A stretch of DNA of 64,000 nt from [Actinomadura] parvosata subsp. kistnae (lineage in GTDB: Bacteria; Actinomycetota; Actinomycetes; Streptosporangiales; Streptosporangiaceae). Each line of letters opens with the position of its first letter. Position 1 is the first letter of the stretch. The translations under genes and the position numbers were made by a program. The stretch lies in assembly GCF_900323885.1 (NCBI RefSeq), contig NZ_OOHJ01000006.1, positions 496,001 to 560,000 of the forward strand. The letters run 5' to 3'. The notes below the pieces were generated by a model. The model was given only the letters and a program-made list of their open reading frames with translations. It searched no databases and was not told the DNA's origin. Shown piece by piece: positions 25,604-33,720 of this stretch.

Positions 25604-26842
25604 TCAGTCCGCTGCGAGACTGGCCAGTTCGTGGTCGGTGAGCACGTGGGTCGCGCTGCGCGCGGCCGTGAGGATGCGATCGATGATCAAGGGGTCGGAG
25701 GGCAGCCCCCTGCGCCGCAACCAGGTCTGGACGTTCCAGCGCCCGCTGGCCGGGCCCACGCCGATCTCCTGCCGGCGCCCGAACCGGGAGGCGGGAACGC
25801 CGGAGTAGACCAGGTCTGCGAGCCACGGGTCGCCGGCGCGCTCCGCCTTGGCCACGGCCGCGGCGTGGACGCCGGTGGCGGTGAAGAAGGCGTCCCTGCC
25901 GAACACCGGGTACTCCGGCGGGATGGGCCGGCCGACGGCGGCCGAGGCCGTACGGCAGTACTCGCCCAGCACGTCCAGGTCGCGGCCGTCGCCCAGCAGG
26001 TTCAGGTTGACCAGGAGCTGGTCCATCGCCGTGTTGCCGCACCGCTCGCCGATGCCGAGCGCGGTGGCGTGCACGCGGGAGGCCCCCGCCTCGACGGCGG
26101 CCAGCGCGTTGGCCAGCGCCAGGCCGCGGTCGTTGTGGCCGTGCCAGTCGATCGGCACGTGGGCGTACCCGGCGGGGTCCATGATCTGCTCGCGTACGTG
26201 GCGGATCAGCGCGGCGGTCCCCCGGGGATCGGCGTGGCCCGCGGTGTCGCACAGGCAGATCCGGACGGCCCCCTCGTCCAGTGCCGCCAGGCAGAGGCGG
26301 CGCAGCAGTCTGGGCCTGGCCCTGGTGCTGTCCTCGGCGGCCAGGCAGACCGGCAGCCCTTCGGCGACGGCGAAGCGGACGGCCTTGCGGACGATCCGCT
26401 CGGCCTGCCGGACCGTCCAGCCTTCCGCGCCCATCCGCATGTGGCTGGAGCCGATGAAGGTCGTCACGTCGAGGCTGCGACCGGCCGCCTGGCTCACGTC
26501 GGCGACGGCCTGGATGTCGCCGACCAGAGTGCGGGCGGCGCAGTGCAGCCTCAGCCGCGGGGTCTGCCTGGCGCCGTACACGGCCAGCTCCGCGGCCATG
26601 CGGCCGGCGACCGCGCCGGAGGCCGGCATGCCGATGCTCGCCGCGTCGATGCCGAGCCGGTCCATGAGCCGGAGCAGCCGCATCCGCTCGGCCAGGTCCG
26701 GCTGGCGGGCGGACGGGCTCTGCAGGCCGTCCCGCAGGGTTTCGTCGTTCAGCTCGACCAGCCGGCCACCCGAGGCCGGGGCCGCCGCGTCCGGGACCGC
26801 ATTCCAGTCGTAAATCTGGGCAGCCGACGAAGAAGTCACCAC
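25604..26842 (-). CDS. Isopropylmalate/homocitrate synthase-like (DRE-TIM) enzyme
   Basis: A 412-residue TIM-barrel metalloenzyme of the HMGL-like group. The metal aspartate and catalytic arginine are in VELNDETLRDGLQSPSARQP; the metal histidines are in PIDWHGHNDRGLALANALAA, with the downstream GIGERCGNTAMDQLL. It lacks the LeuA C-terminal regulatory domain, so it is not subject to leucine-type feedback. DETLRDGLQS is between synthase (RDGEQ) and HMG-CoA-lyase (RDGLQ) forms, so aldol condensation of acetyl-CoA with a 2-keto acid is likely but not certain. It could elongate an amino-acid side chain for the cluster. Double GTG start with AAAGGGA upstream. Confidence 0.85.
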   Translation of the reverse strand: MVTSSSAAQIYDWNAVPDAAAPASGGRLVELNDETLRDGLQSPSARQPDLAERMRLLRLMDRLGIDAASIGMPASGAVAGRMAAELAVYGARQTPRLRLHCAARTLVGDIQAVADVSQAAGRSLDVTTFIGSSHMRMGAEGWTVRQAERIVRKAVRFAVAEGLPVCLAAEDSTRARPRLLRRLCLAALDEGAVRICLCDTAGHADPRGTAALIRHVREQIMDPAGYAHVPIDWHGHNDRGLALANALAAVEAGASRVHATALGIGERCGNTAMDQLLVNLNLLGDGRDLDVLGEYCRTASAAVGRPIPPEYPVFGRDAFFTATGVHAAAVAKAERAGDPWLADLVYSGVPASRFGRRQEIGVGPASGRWNVQTWLRRRGLPSDPLIIDRILTAARSATHVLTDHELASLAAD

Positions 26843-27039
26843 CGAATGTCCCTTTCGTGTGGTCGAAATCAGGCCGGGCTCGATTCACGTACCAGCCTTA
26901 CGCGCCTGACATGGGGAAACAAGGGGAATGCCCCGCAAGAGCTACCCAGATAATGCGAAGTATCTCTCGGTACTCCGAAAGTTGTAATCCTCGGTGGTAC
27001 TCCCTTCATCAGCCGCGTCCGGCGGCGCATCATACGGCT
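26843..27039. promoter_or_regulatory. Divergent promoter region with CTCGGT...ACTCC repeats
   Basis: A relatively AT-rich 197-bp gap between the synthase and UbiA genes. CTCGGTACTCC (26,966-26,976) and CTCGGTGGTACTCC (26,990-27,003) are spaced 24 bp apart and could be SARP or response-regulator sites. Confidence 0.4.
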
Positions 27040-27920
27040 ATGCGAGCCGACCGCCCTCCGTCGTGGTGGCGCGTGCTGGTCCTGTGCCTGCGTGAGTCCC
27101 GGCCGTCCGTGCTGGGGCGTTCGCGCTGCGGTTCTGCACCGGGGCGGCGCTGGCCGGGGCGGAGGCGTGGCCCTCCAGCCTGCTTCCCGGGTTCGTCTCC
27201 TGGATGCTGGCGGTGTTCTTCGCCTACCTCTTCAACGGGGTGACCGACGTGGTGGAGGACCGGGCGAACGGCTCCTCCCGGCCCATCGCCGGCGGCCTGC
27301 TGCCCCCCGGTACGGCGGCCAGGGTCGCGGTGGGCGCGGCGGCGCTCGCACTGGGTCTCGGCCTCCTGACCGGCGTCGTGTTCACGGTCCTCGTCGCGGC
27401 GCTGCTCTTCCTGGGGCACGCCTATTCGGCCCCGCCGCTGCTGCTCAAGGCCCGCCCGGCCACCAGCGCCGGCACCGCGGTCGGCTCGGCGCTGCTGACC
27501 TACGCGGCCGGCTTCGTCGCCGCCGGCGGCCCGGTCACCGAGGTCGCCGGCACGTCGCTGCTGCCGGTCGCGCTGCTCCTCGCGTCCTGGATGGGGCTGG
27601 TGGGCGCCCCGGCCAAGGACCTGCCCGACGCCCGCGGCGACGCGGCGGCGGGCCGGCGCAACCTGTCCGCCGTGTACGGCGCCGCGGGCACCCGGATCCT
27701 GCTCATCGCGGCGGCCGCCGCGGTGGCCGTCGCGGCCGACCTGGTCAGCCTGGCCGAGCCGCGCGTGATCGGGATGGCGCTGACCCTGTCCGCCGGGGCC
27801 GTGGTGGTGACCGGGCTGGCGGTGAAAGCCGATGTCGATAGCCGCGCGCCGTACCAGGGGTTCATGGCCACGCAATACGCCGCGAACGCCACGGCGATGT
27901 TGCCGGTTCTTTTCGGTTAA
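27040..27920 (+). pseudogene. UbiA-family prenyltransferase, single frameshift
   Basis: A membrane prenyltransferase of the UbiA superfamily with about eight hydrophobic helices. The Asp-rich diphosphate/Mg site is visible in YLFNGVTDVVEDRANGSSRP, followed by GHAYSAPPLLLKARP and the second Asp-rich region GAPAKDLPDARGDAAAGRRN. The N-terminal ~25 codons (MRADRPPSWWRVLVLCLRES) are in a different frame; the shift is near 27,115, where FALRFCTGAALAGAEAWPSS resumes. If real, it inactivates the gene; if a sequencing error, the cluster has a prenylation step. In-frame starts after the shift would lose helix 1. Confidence 0.75.
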
Positions 27921-27972
27921 GCCATGATGTATCGGGTTCGGGCGTTCACCTCATGGGGAGGGGCCCGCGATC

Positions 27973-29064
27973 GTGCAAGCCGGCGACAACCATCCGCTGC
28001 GGAAGGCATTGGCCGACCACCTCGACGCCGAACGGCCGGCGATCCTGGCCGCCTACCAGGCCGAGCTCGAAGGCGTCCACAGCCCGCTGATCGACGACCA
28101 CGCGAGCCGCCCGCAACTGCTCGCCCACGCCGCCGTCACCATCAGCGACGTCGTGCGCAGCGTGCGGCTGGGCCGCGCCACCCTCGACGAGGGCTACAAA
28201 CTGCTCGCCAGGGACATCGGCAAGCGCCGGGCCGAGAGCCGGCTCAACCCCCGCGCCTCCCTGCAGGCCGCGACCCACCTGGTGGACGTCGTCATGAACG
28301 CGGCCCTGAACTACCTCGCCGACCGCGAGGGCGCCCAGGAGCTGCTCCGGCTCGTCGTCCGGGCGCTGACGGAGAGCGTCATCATGCGCGTCAACGAGGC
28401 CTCGCTGGCCTACTCCTCCCAGCTGCTGCACGACATCAACGCCGCGCACGTCGAGGAGCGGCGGCGGATCGCGCGTGACCTGCACGACCGGGTCGGCTCC
28501 GGGCTGGGCGTCGCGCACCACCAGCTCGAACTGGCCACCTTCTACCACGCCACCGACCCCGGCAACGCCATGGAACGCGTGACACTGGCCCACGACGCCA
28601 TCCAGGACGCCATGCTCAGCATGCGCTCGATCGCCTCCGACCTGCGCATGGACGAGCAGGTGCACAACCTGGAGAAGGCGCTGAACACGCTGCTGGAGAC
28701 CATCGCGCCGACGAACGTCATCATGCGGTTACGGGTCAACGGCGACGAGGCGTGGGCCTCCGGCCACGTGCTGGAGGAGACGTACCTCATCATCAGGGAG
28801 GCCGTGCGCAACGCGCTCGCGCACGGCACGCCGAGCATGGTGCTCATCAACGTGGACATCGCGCCCAGCCGGCTGCACGCGACGGTCGAGGACGACGGCG
28901 GCGGCTTCGACCTGGCCGAGGCGCGCCGGTCCGCCGGCATGGGGCTGACCTCGATGCGGGAACGGGCCGAGCTGATGGGCGGCCGGTTGATGCTGACGCC
29001 GGTGGTCAACCGCGGCACCTACGTGGAACTCGTCGTACCGCTGTCGGAGCACCGTGATGAATGA
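27973..29064 (+). CDS. NarL-type sensor histidine kinase
   Basis: A 363-residue cytoplasmic kinase. The N-terminal ~170 residues resemble an RsbRD-type globin-like sensor helix bundle (LADHLDAERPAILAAYQAEL). The phosphoacceptor is in EERRRIARDLHDRVGSGLGV (HisKA_3), with the ATPase N-box REAVRNALAHG and the G-box VEDDGGGFDLAEA plus GMGLTSMRERAELMGG. There is no membrane segment, so the signal is intracellular. GTG start after GGGGAGGGG. It overlaps the response regulator start, forming a two-component pair at the cluster edge. Confidence 0.9.
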   Translation: MQAGDNHPLRKALADHLDAERPAILAAYQAELEGVHSPLIDDHASRPQLLAHAAVTISDVVRSVRLGRATLDEGYKLLARDIGKRRAESRLNPRASLQAATHLVDVVMNAALNYLADREGAQELLRLVVRALTESVIMRVNEASLAYSSQLLHDINAAHVEERRRIARDLHDRVGSGLGVAHHQLELATFYHATDPGNAMERVTLAHDAIQDAMLSMRSIASDLRMDEQVHNLEKALNTLLETIAPTNVIMRLRVNGDEAWASGHVLEETYLIIREAVRNALAHGTPSMVLINVDIAPSRLHATVEDDGGGFDLAEARRSAGMGLTSMRERAELMGGRLMLTPVVNRGTYVELVVPLSEHRDE

Positions 29065-29704
29065 CCCCACCACCGTCCTCATCGTGGACGACCACGCGCT
29101 GTTCCGCGAGGGGCTGAAGGAGCTGCTGGAGAGCGACGGCGGCATCGTCGTGGTCGGCCAGGCGGGCGACAGCAAGGGCGCCGTCGCGCTGGCCGCCGAG
29201 CACAAACCGCACGTCGTGCTGCTCGACGTGGAGATCCCCGGCGACGAGGTGACCACGACGGTGAGCCGCATCCAGGCCGTCTCCCCCCGCTCCGAGGTGA
29301 TCATCCTCAGCATGTACGACGGGGCGTACCTCGTGCAGAACCTGCTGGCCCAGAACATCCGCGGCTACCTGCTCAAGAGCGTGGGCCGGGTGGAGCTGCT
29401 GGGCGCGGTGCACGCCGCCCGTACCGACCACGACCGGGTCGTGCTCGCCGTCTCCCGGGAGAGCCTGGCGCAGGTGCAGCCGGCCCGCGGCAACCCGCTG
29501 TCCGCACGTGAGCAGCAGGTGCTGGAACTGGTCGCCGAGGCGCTGAGCAACCGGCAGATCGCCCACCGGCTGCACCTGACGGAGGCCACCGTGAAGCGGC
29601 ACCTGCGCAACATCTTCGTCAAGCTGGGCGCGGTCTCCCGGGTCGACGCGGTCAACAAGGCCGTGGCGGCATCCCTGGTCAAACCGCCGTCCAGCCATCC
29701 CTAG
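29057..29704 (+). CDS. NarL/LuxR-type response regulator
   Basis: A 215-residue regulator. The receiver domain has the acidic pair in VLIVDDHALFREGLKELLES, the phosphoacceptor Asp in HVVLLDVEIPGDE and Lys in GYLLKSVGRVE. The C-terminal LuxR helix-turn-helix is LSAREQQVLELVAEALSNRQ with TEATVKRHLRNIFVKLGAVS. ATG 29,057 is used; a GTG codon precedes it. It is presumably phosphorylated by the overlapping kinase gene and may act on the cluster or on the SARP gene. Confidence 0.93.
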   Translation: MNDPTTVLIVDDHALFREGLKELLESDGGIVVVGQAGDSKGAVALAAEHKPHVVLLDVEIPGDEVTTTVSRIQAVSPRSEVIILSMYDGAYLVQNLLAQNIRGYLLKSVGRVELLGAVHAARTDHDRVVLAVSRESLAQVQPARGNPLSAREQQVLELVAEALSNRQIAHRLHLTEATVKRHLRNIFVKLGAVSRVDAVNKAVAASLVKPPSSHP

Positions 29705-29773
29705 CCGGACGGCGGTGAGCCAGGCCGGCGTCCGGCCATCCCTAGCCTGACGGCGGTGAGCCAGGCCGGCGTC
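29694..29773. repeat. Two 39-bp direct repeats
   Basis: GCCATCCCTAGCC...GGCCGGCGTC occurs at 29,694-29,732 and 29,735-29,773 with one mismatch, and a partial third copy follows near 29,795. The first copy includes the response regulator stop codon. It probably arose by local duplication between convergent genes. Confidence 0.75.
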
Positions 29774-29778
29774 TCCGG

Positions 29779-30726
29779 TCAGACCGTCGTCCGGCCATCC
29801 CGAGCCTGCGGGTCGTCCCGGTGGTCGGTTCCGTTCCCCCAGTCCGGCGGGAACAGCGTGCCGAGCCGGGCGAGCAGCGCGGGGTCGGGCCGGATGGCCG
29901 CGGCGCTGGCGTTCATCTCCAGGTGCACCCGGCTGCGCGTGCTCGGAACGGGCACGATGTCGCCCTGCGCCAGCACCCACACCAGGGCCAGCCTGGCCAG
30001 GCCGAGATGGAGCTGGGTGGCGATCTCCTCAGCCGCCCGCAGCGCCCGCATGCGCTCGGCCAGCGATCCGGCCTCCGCGATGCCGAGCCCGGCCCGCCGC
30101 GGGTCGCCGCACGCCGAATGCGCCGCCGACAACCTGTCGGCGCCGGCCAGGAACCCGCGGCCGAGCGGGCCGCGGGCGACCACCCCGAGCCGGTGTGCCC
30201 GGGCCGCGGGAATCCGGTCCAGCTCGGCCCGGCGCTTCAGCAGGGAGTACTCGCAGGCGATCACCGAGACCGGCTGCCCGGCGACGCGGTGGATCTGCCC
30301 GGCCAGCGGCTCGGCCAGCCCGATGTGCCGGACCTTGCCCGCCGCGACCAGCTCGGCCAGCTCGCCCACCCCCTCCTCGATCGGCCGCGTCCAGGTCGGG
30401 CAGTCCAGGTAGAAGACGTCGAGGTGGTCGACGGCCATCCGGCGCAGGACGGCGTCGCAGGCCCGCGCCAGGCTCCCGCCGCCGGGGCGGGCCGGCGCCG
30501 CCAGCACCGCCTGACCGCGGCGGCCCGCGACCGCCCGCCCGACCAGCCGCTCCACCTGCTCATGTCCGGTACGGCAGGTCGTGTCGAGCAGCGTGATGCC
30601 CAGATCAAGCGCGTGACGGACGACCCGGACGCAGTCCTCGACGTCCACGGCTCCGGAGAAGGCCGAACCGCCGACGCCGATGACCGAGGTGACCGGGCCG
30701 TCGTGACCCAGTTGCCTGACGTCCAT
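29779..30726 (-). CDS. Aldo/keto-reductase-fold protein without the catalytic tetrad
   Basis: A 315-residue TIM barrel of the AKR superfamily: VTSVIGVGGSAFSG, ALDLGITLLDTTCRTGHEQV, MAVDHLDVFYLDCPTWTRPI, VRHIGLAEPLAGQI, CEYSLLKRRAEL and LARLALVWVLAQGDIVPVPS. Asp (LLDTT) is kept. The Tyr of DTAxxYG is Thr, the Lys of LATK is replaced by Ala-Pro (VLAAPARP), and the His of YxxH is Asp (FYLDCP). Ordinary NADPH carbonyl reduction is therefore unlikely. It may bind cofactor as a regulator or catalyse something else. It is 4 nt after the small gene at 31,060 and probably in the same transcript. Confidence 0.8.
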   Translation of the reverse strand: MDVRQLGHDGPVTSVIGVGGSAFSGAVDVEDCVRVVRHALDLGITLLDTTCRTGHEQVERLVGRAVAGRRGQAVLAAPARPGGGSLARACDAVLRRMAVDHLDVFYLDCPTWTRPIEEGVGELAELVAAGKVRHIGLAEPLAGQIHRVAGQPVSVIACEYSLLKRRAELDRIPAARAHRLGVVARGPLGRGFLAGADRLSAAHSACGDPRRAGLGIAEAGSLAERMRALRAAEEIATQLHLGLARLALVWVLAQGDIVPVPSTRSRVHLEMNASAAAIRPDPALLARLGTLFPPDWGNGTDHRDDPQARDGRTTV

Positions 30727-30730
30727 CGGG

Positions 30731-31060
30731 TCACGGCGTCCCGCGCAGGACCGTACACAGGCTGGCGGCGTCGGCGAGGGCCTGGCCGGGCGGCATGCCC
30801 AGGGGCGGCAGCAGGCCCAGGCGGCGCAGCCGGTGCTCCAGAGGAGCCGTCGGGTCGGGGCAACCCTGCCAGGTGGCCGCCACCGCGGCCCTGGACGCCT
30901 CCAGGAGGTCGGCGTAGTCGGCGCGCAGCAGGCTCTCCCTGAGCCGCTCGCGGGTGACCTCGTCGAGCAGCCGGAGGGCGATCTCGCGCAGCTCGCCCGG
31001 GTCAATGGACAGGTCGTCGGTCAGGCGGGAACGGGTCGCCTGGAGTTCGGATCGATCCAT
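30731..31060 (-). CDS. Small unrecognised helical protein
   Basis: A 109-residue protein with charged helices (MDRSELQATRSRLTDDL, ELREIALRLLDEVTRERLRE) and a proline/leucine-rich second half. No family recognised; no signal peptide. It is immediately upstream of the AKR-like gene (4-nt gap), which suggests a two-gene unit at the right boundary of the cluster. A role as binding partner of the AKR-fold protein is only a guess. Confidence 0.6.
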   Translation of the reverse strand: MDRSELQATRSRLTDDLSIDPGELREIALRLLDEVTRERLRESLLRADYADLLEASRAAVAATWQGCPDPTAPLEHRLRRLGLLPPLGMPPGQALADAASLCTVLRGTP

Positions 31061-31330
31061 GTCGGCCGTCCTTGATCAACCTTTTGCGGCCCGGGCGCTG
31101 CGCCCGCCGGCTTCCGCGATGACGGGCTTGCCACGAGCTCGGTCACGTCGGGTGAGCCAGGATTTCACTGGACACACCATCACGATGCGCCCGCCCCATG
31201 AAAGCGGCCTCAATTCCCGATACAGCGCCGCTGACGGTGCGCACGTGCGGGAGGCGGCGGCCGGACGTAGCACAGGTCCCTGAGGCCCTCGCCGCGCGTC
31301 TTGGTGCACCGCTCGGTTTGACGGCGAGGC
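31061..31330. other. Gap upstream of the small gene
   Basis: Presumably contains the promoter of the two-gene unit at 31,060-29,779. I see no gene, repeat or hairpin that I can support. Confidence 0.4.
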
Positions 31331-31334
31331 TGGA

Positions 31335-31555
31335 CGGCGCGCCACGATGGTGGACGGCGGTCGGGTCTGCAGGACCAGCCGCCCGAACGGGTCGTTCCAG
31401 TCGTAGACCGAGCCGCCGCGTCCGGACAGGTCGGCGAGGATCTCGTTGTGGGCCTCGGCCATGTTGCGGGCGAACCGGCCGAACTTGGTCACGGTGAACA
31501 CCGACCCGTTCCCGACGGCGGCGAGGGCCTGGTCGAGGGCCGGCGCGGCTTCCGT
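31335..31555 (-). pseudogene. Serine recombinase (resolvase) fragment
   Basis: The minus strand reads RPALDQALAAVGNGSVFTVT, then KFGRFARNMAEAHNEILADL and SVYDWNDPFGRLVLQT. This is the middle of a Tn3-type resolvase/invertase catalytic domain (usually VTKFDRFARNMAE...). The N-terminal serine region and the DNA-binding tail are gone, and a gap follows GRG. It is likely the relic of a transposon whose transposase fragment lies at 38.06 kb. Confidence 0.7.
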
Positions 31556-31679
31556 TCACGCGCTCCAGCGTCCCGGATGGCTCTGATCACCCTTGGCCAC
31601 TCGGGGCAAGGAGCACCGAGCCTGAAACGTGAGCGGCGGTTCGGCCACGTCAGACCGCTTCCTGTGCCGGGCGGGGAGG

Positions 31680-32288
31680 TCAGGGCGGTCCAAGGACGTC
31701 CGGGGTGATCAGGGCGCGGGCGGTGGCGGCGAAATAGTCACTGGGGGCGTCGCCGGCGAGGCCGAGGATGACACCCTGACTGAGGCCGACCAGGAGCGCA
31801 CGCAGCGCCGTGGCCAGGCGTTGCGCCTGCCGCGACGTGATGGCGGTCCCGTCGTGGAGCCTGCCGGACAGCAGCGCGGTCAGGCGTTGTTCGTGTGCCC
31901 GGACGGAGGCGGCGAGTTTGGGTGCCAGTTCGGGGTCGCGCAGGGCCAGGTCCTGCAAGCTGATCTCGAACGACAGATGGCGCAGCGCGTCGGGGTCGTC
32001 GCACAGGCGCCGGTAGTGGCGGGCGAAGACCTCCACCGCCTCGGCGAGACCCATGCCGGCGGGGAGGGCTTGCTCGATGCTGTCGTAGTGCGGGGTGAGG
32101 TGGTCGGTGACCAGGGCGACGAGCAGTCCGTTCTTGCTGCCGAACAGCGAGTAGACGGCGCCGGTGGTCAGCTCGGCCTGCTCGGCGATCTCCTCCAGCT
32201 TGGCCCGGTGGCCGTCGCGGGCGACGATCAGGCGCGCGGCGGCCAGCAGGGCCTGCCGGTTGCGCTCCTTGGCCTCGGCCCTTGTCAT
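31680..32288 (-). CDS. TetR-family repressor
   Basis: A 202-residue TetR regulator: RNRQALLAAARLIVARDGHR, helix-turn-helix KLEEIAEQAELTTGAVYSLF, GSKNGLLVAL, and an all-helical ligand domain (LAEAVEVFARHYRRLC, HLSFEISLQDLALRDPEL). An ATG at 32,294 is also possible, but 32,288 leaves the direct-repeat operator outside the coding region. It is divergent from the M14 peptidase gene with only ~30 bp between starts, so it very probably represses both itself and the peptidase. Confidence 0.9.
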   Translation of the reverse strand: MTRAEAKERNRQALLAAARLIVARDGHRAKLEEIAEQAELTTGAVYSLFGSKNGLLVALVTDHLTPHYDSIEQALPAGMGLAEAVEVFARHYRRLCDDPDALRHLSFEISLQDLALRDPELAPKLAASVRAHEQRLTALLSGRLHDGTAITSRQAQRLATALRALLVGLSQGVILGLAGDAPSDYFAATARALITPDVLGPP

Positions 32289-32293
32289 CCTCA

Positions 32294-32322
32294 TAACTCT
32301 ATTATTACCGTAACTCCATTAT
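32294..32322. promoter_or_regulatory. Direct-repeat operator between TetR and peptidase genes
   Basis: TAACTCTATTAT (32,294-32,305) and TAACTCCATTAT (32,311-32,322) are spaced 17 bp apart, and the outer TCATAA/TTATGA ends form an inverted repeat. This AT-rich island lies between divergent start codons and overlaps the first ATG of the peptidase. Confidence 0.65.
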
Positions 32323-33640
32323 GAATGTCGCTGAGTACATGAGCCGCGTCCCCGACTGTGCCGCGTTCCCGTCCGTCGACGCGCTCCAGGCCGAGCTGGA
32401 GGAGCTGGCCGCCGCCCATCCCCGCCTGGTCCGGCCGCGCCGCATCGGCACCTCGCGGCTGGGCGACCCGCTGCACGCCGTGACGGTCGGCGACGGCCCC
32501 TCCGACGCGGTGGTCATCGCCGGGCCGCATCCCAACGAGCCCGTCGGAGCCTTGACCGCCCTCACCTTGATCAGACTGCTCTGCCGGCACCCGCAACTAC
32601 AGGCGGAGCTAGGCTTTCGCTGGCACATCGTGGCGTGCGCGGACCCCGACGGCGCCCGCCTGAACGAAGGCTGGTACTCCCGCCCCGGGGACCGCCGCGC
32701 CTATGCCGAGCACTTCTACCGCCCCGATCTCGCCGACCAGGTCGAGTGGACCTTCCCGCTGGCCACCGGCGACTACTCCTTCGACCGCCCGCTACCGGAG
32801 ACAGCCGCGCTCATGCGGCTGATGGATGAGGTACGCCCCTCGCTGGTCTACTCCCTGCACAACGGTGAGTACCAGGGCGCGTTCTTCTACATCAACCGTG
32901 AAGACCTGGCGCTCGCCGAGCAACTGGCCGCCTTGCCGGGCCTGGAAGGCCTGCCGCTGCATCACGGTGAGCCGGAGCTGCCCGGCGCCACACCGATCGT
33001 CCCCGCCGTCTACCTGACCCCGCCGGGGTCGCAGGTGGGCGCGGCCTTCGGCGCCGGCGGCAGCAGCGCTGACTACGCAGCCAGATACGGCGCGCTGCAC
33101 TTGATCACCGAGGTGCCCTACTGGACCGACGAGCGTGTGTCGGATCGAAGCCCCACCGGCCGCACCTACGGGGAGATCGCCGCCGAGGGAAGCGCGGCCC
33201 GGCGCGAGCTGATCGACGCGCTGCAGGCGAGCATGCGGGCCGTCGCCGGCAATCTGACCGTGCATTCGCCGTTCCGCCGCTCGACCGAGGGAACGCTGGA
33301 AATCTTCCGCAAGCTCGGCGACCTGGAAGAGTCCGCACACGATCCCCATCGGCCGGCCACGGTCGCCGAGGAGTTCAGCAACCGTCAGATGGTGCACCTG
33401 CTACGGCTGCGCCTGCTCGGCACATTCCTGCGCATGCTCGACGCCGAACTCGCCGCCGGCAACGTGGCATCAGCCATCGGCGAGCAGCGCCGCCTGCTCG
33501 CCGAACGTTTCGACCTCTGGTACGGCCAGGCCGAATCCGACTCCCCCGGCCCGCCGATCGAGATCCGCAGGCTGGTCGCGGTACAGCTCGGCGCCGCCCT
33601 GATTGCCGCAGCGAACCGTCGTGCCGCCGATCGTCGCTGA
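32321..33640 (+). CDS. M14-family zinc carboxypeptidase
   Basis: A 439-residue metallopeptidase-like protein. The zinc motif HxxE is in VVIAGPHPNEPVGALTALTL, the third ligand probably in SLVYSLHNGEYQGAFFYINR, and the catalytic Glu in HLITEVPYWTDER. It has no signal peptide, so it is cytoplasmic. The last ~120 residues are helical. The first ATG lies inside the operator and would give a leaderless message; MSRVPDC at 32,339 is the alternative start. Substrate unknown. Regulation by the divergent TetR protein is likely. Confidence 0.85.
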   Translation: MNVAEYMSRVPDCAAFPSVDALQAELEELAAAHPRLVRPRRIGTSRLGDPLHAVTVGDGPSDAVVIAGPHPNEPVGALTALTLIRLLCRHPQLQAELGFRWHIVACADPDGARLNEGWYSRPGDRRAYAEHFYRPDLADQVEWTFPLATGDYSFDRPLPETAALMRLMDEVRPSLVYSLHNGEYQGAFFYINREDLALAEQLAALPGLEGLPLHHGEPELPGATPIVPAVYLTPPGSQVGAAFGAGGSSADYAARYGALHLITEVPYWTDERVSDRSPTGRTYGEIAAEGSAARRELIDALQASMRAVAGNLTVHSPFRRSTEGTLEIFRKLGDLEESAHDPHRPATVAEEFSNRQMVHLLRLRLLGTFLRMLDAELAAGNVASAIGEQRRLLAERFDLWYGQAESDSPGPPIEIRRLVAVQLGAALIAAANRRAADRR

Positions 33641-33720
33641 CCCTGGTGAACGCCCATTAAGGGTGCACCCTGGCATCGCACCAACCTCGTTGAGAAGCGC
33701 TAGCCGAATCGGAAGAATCC

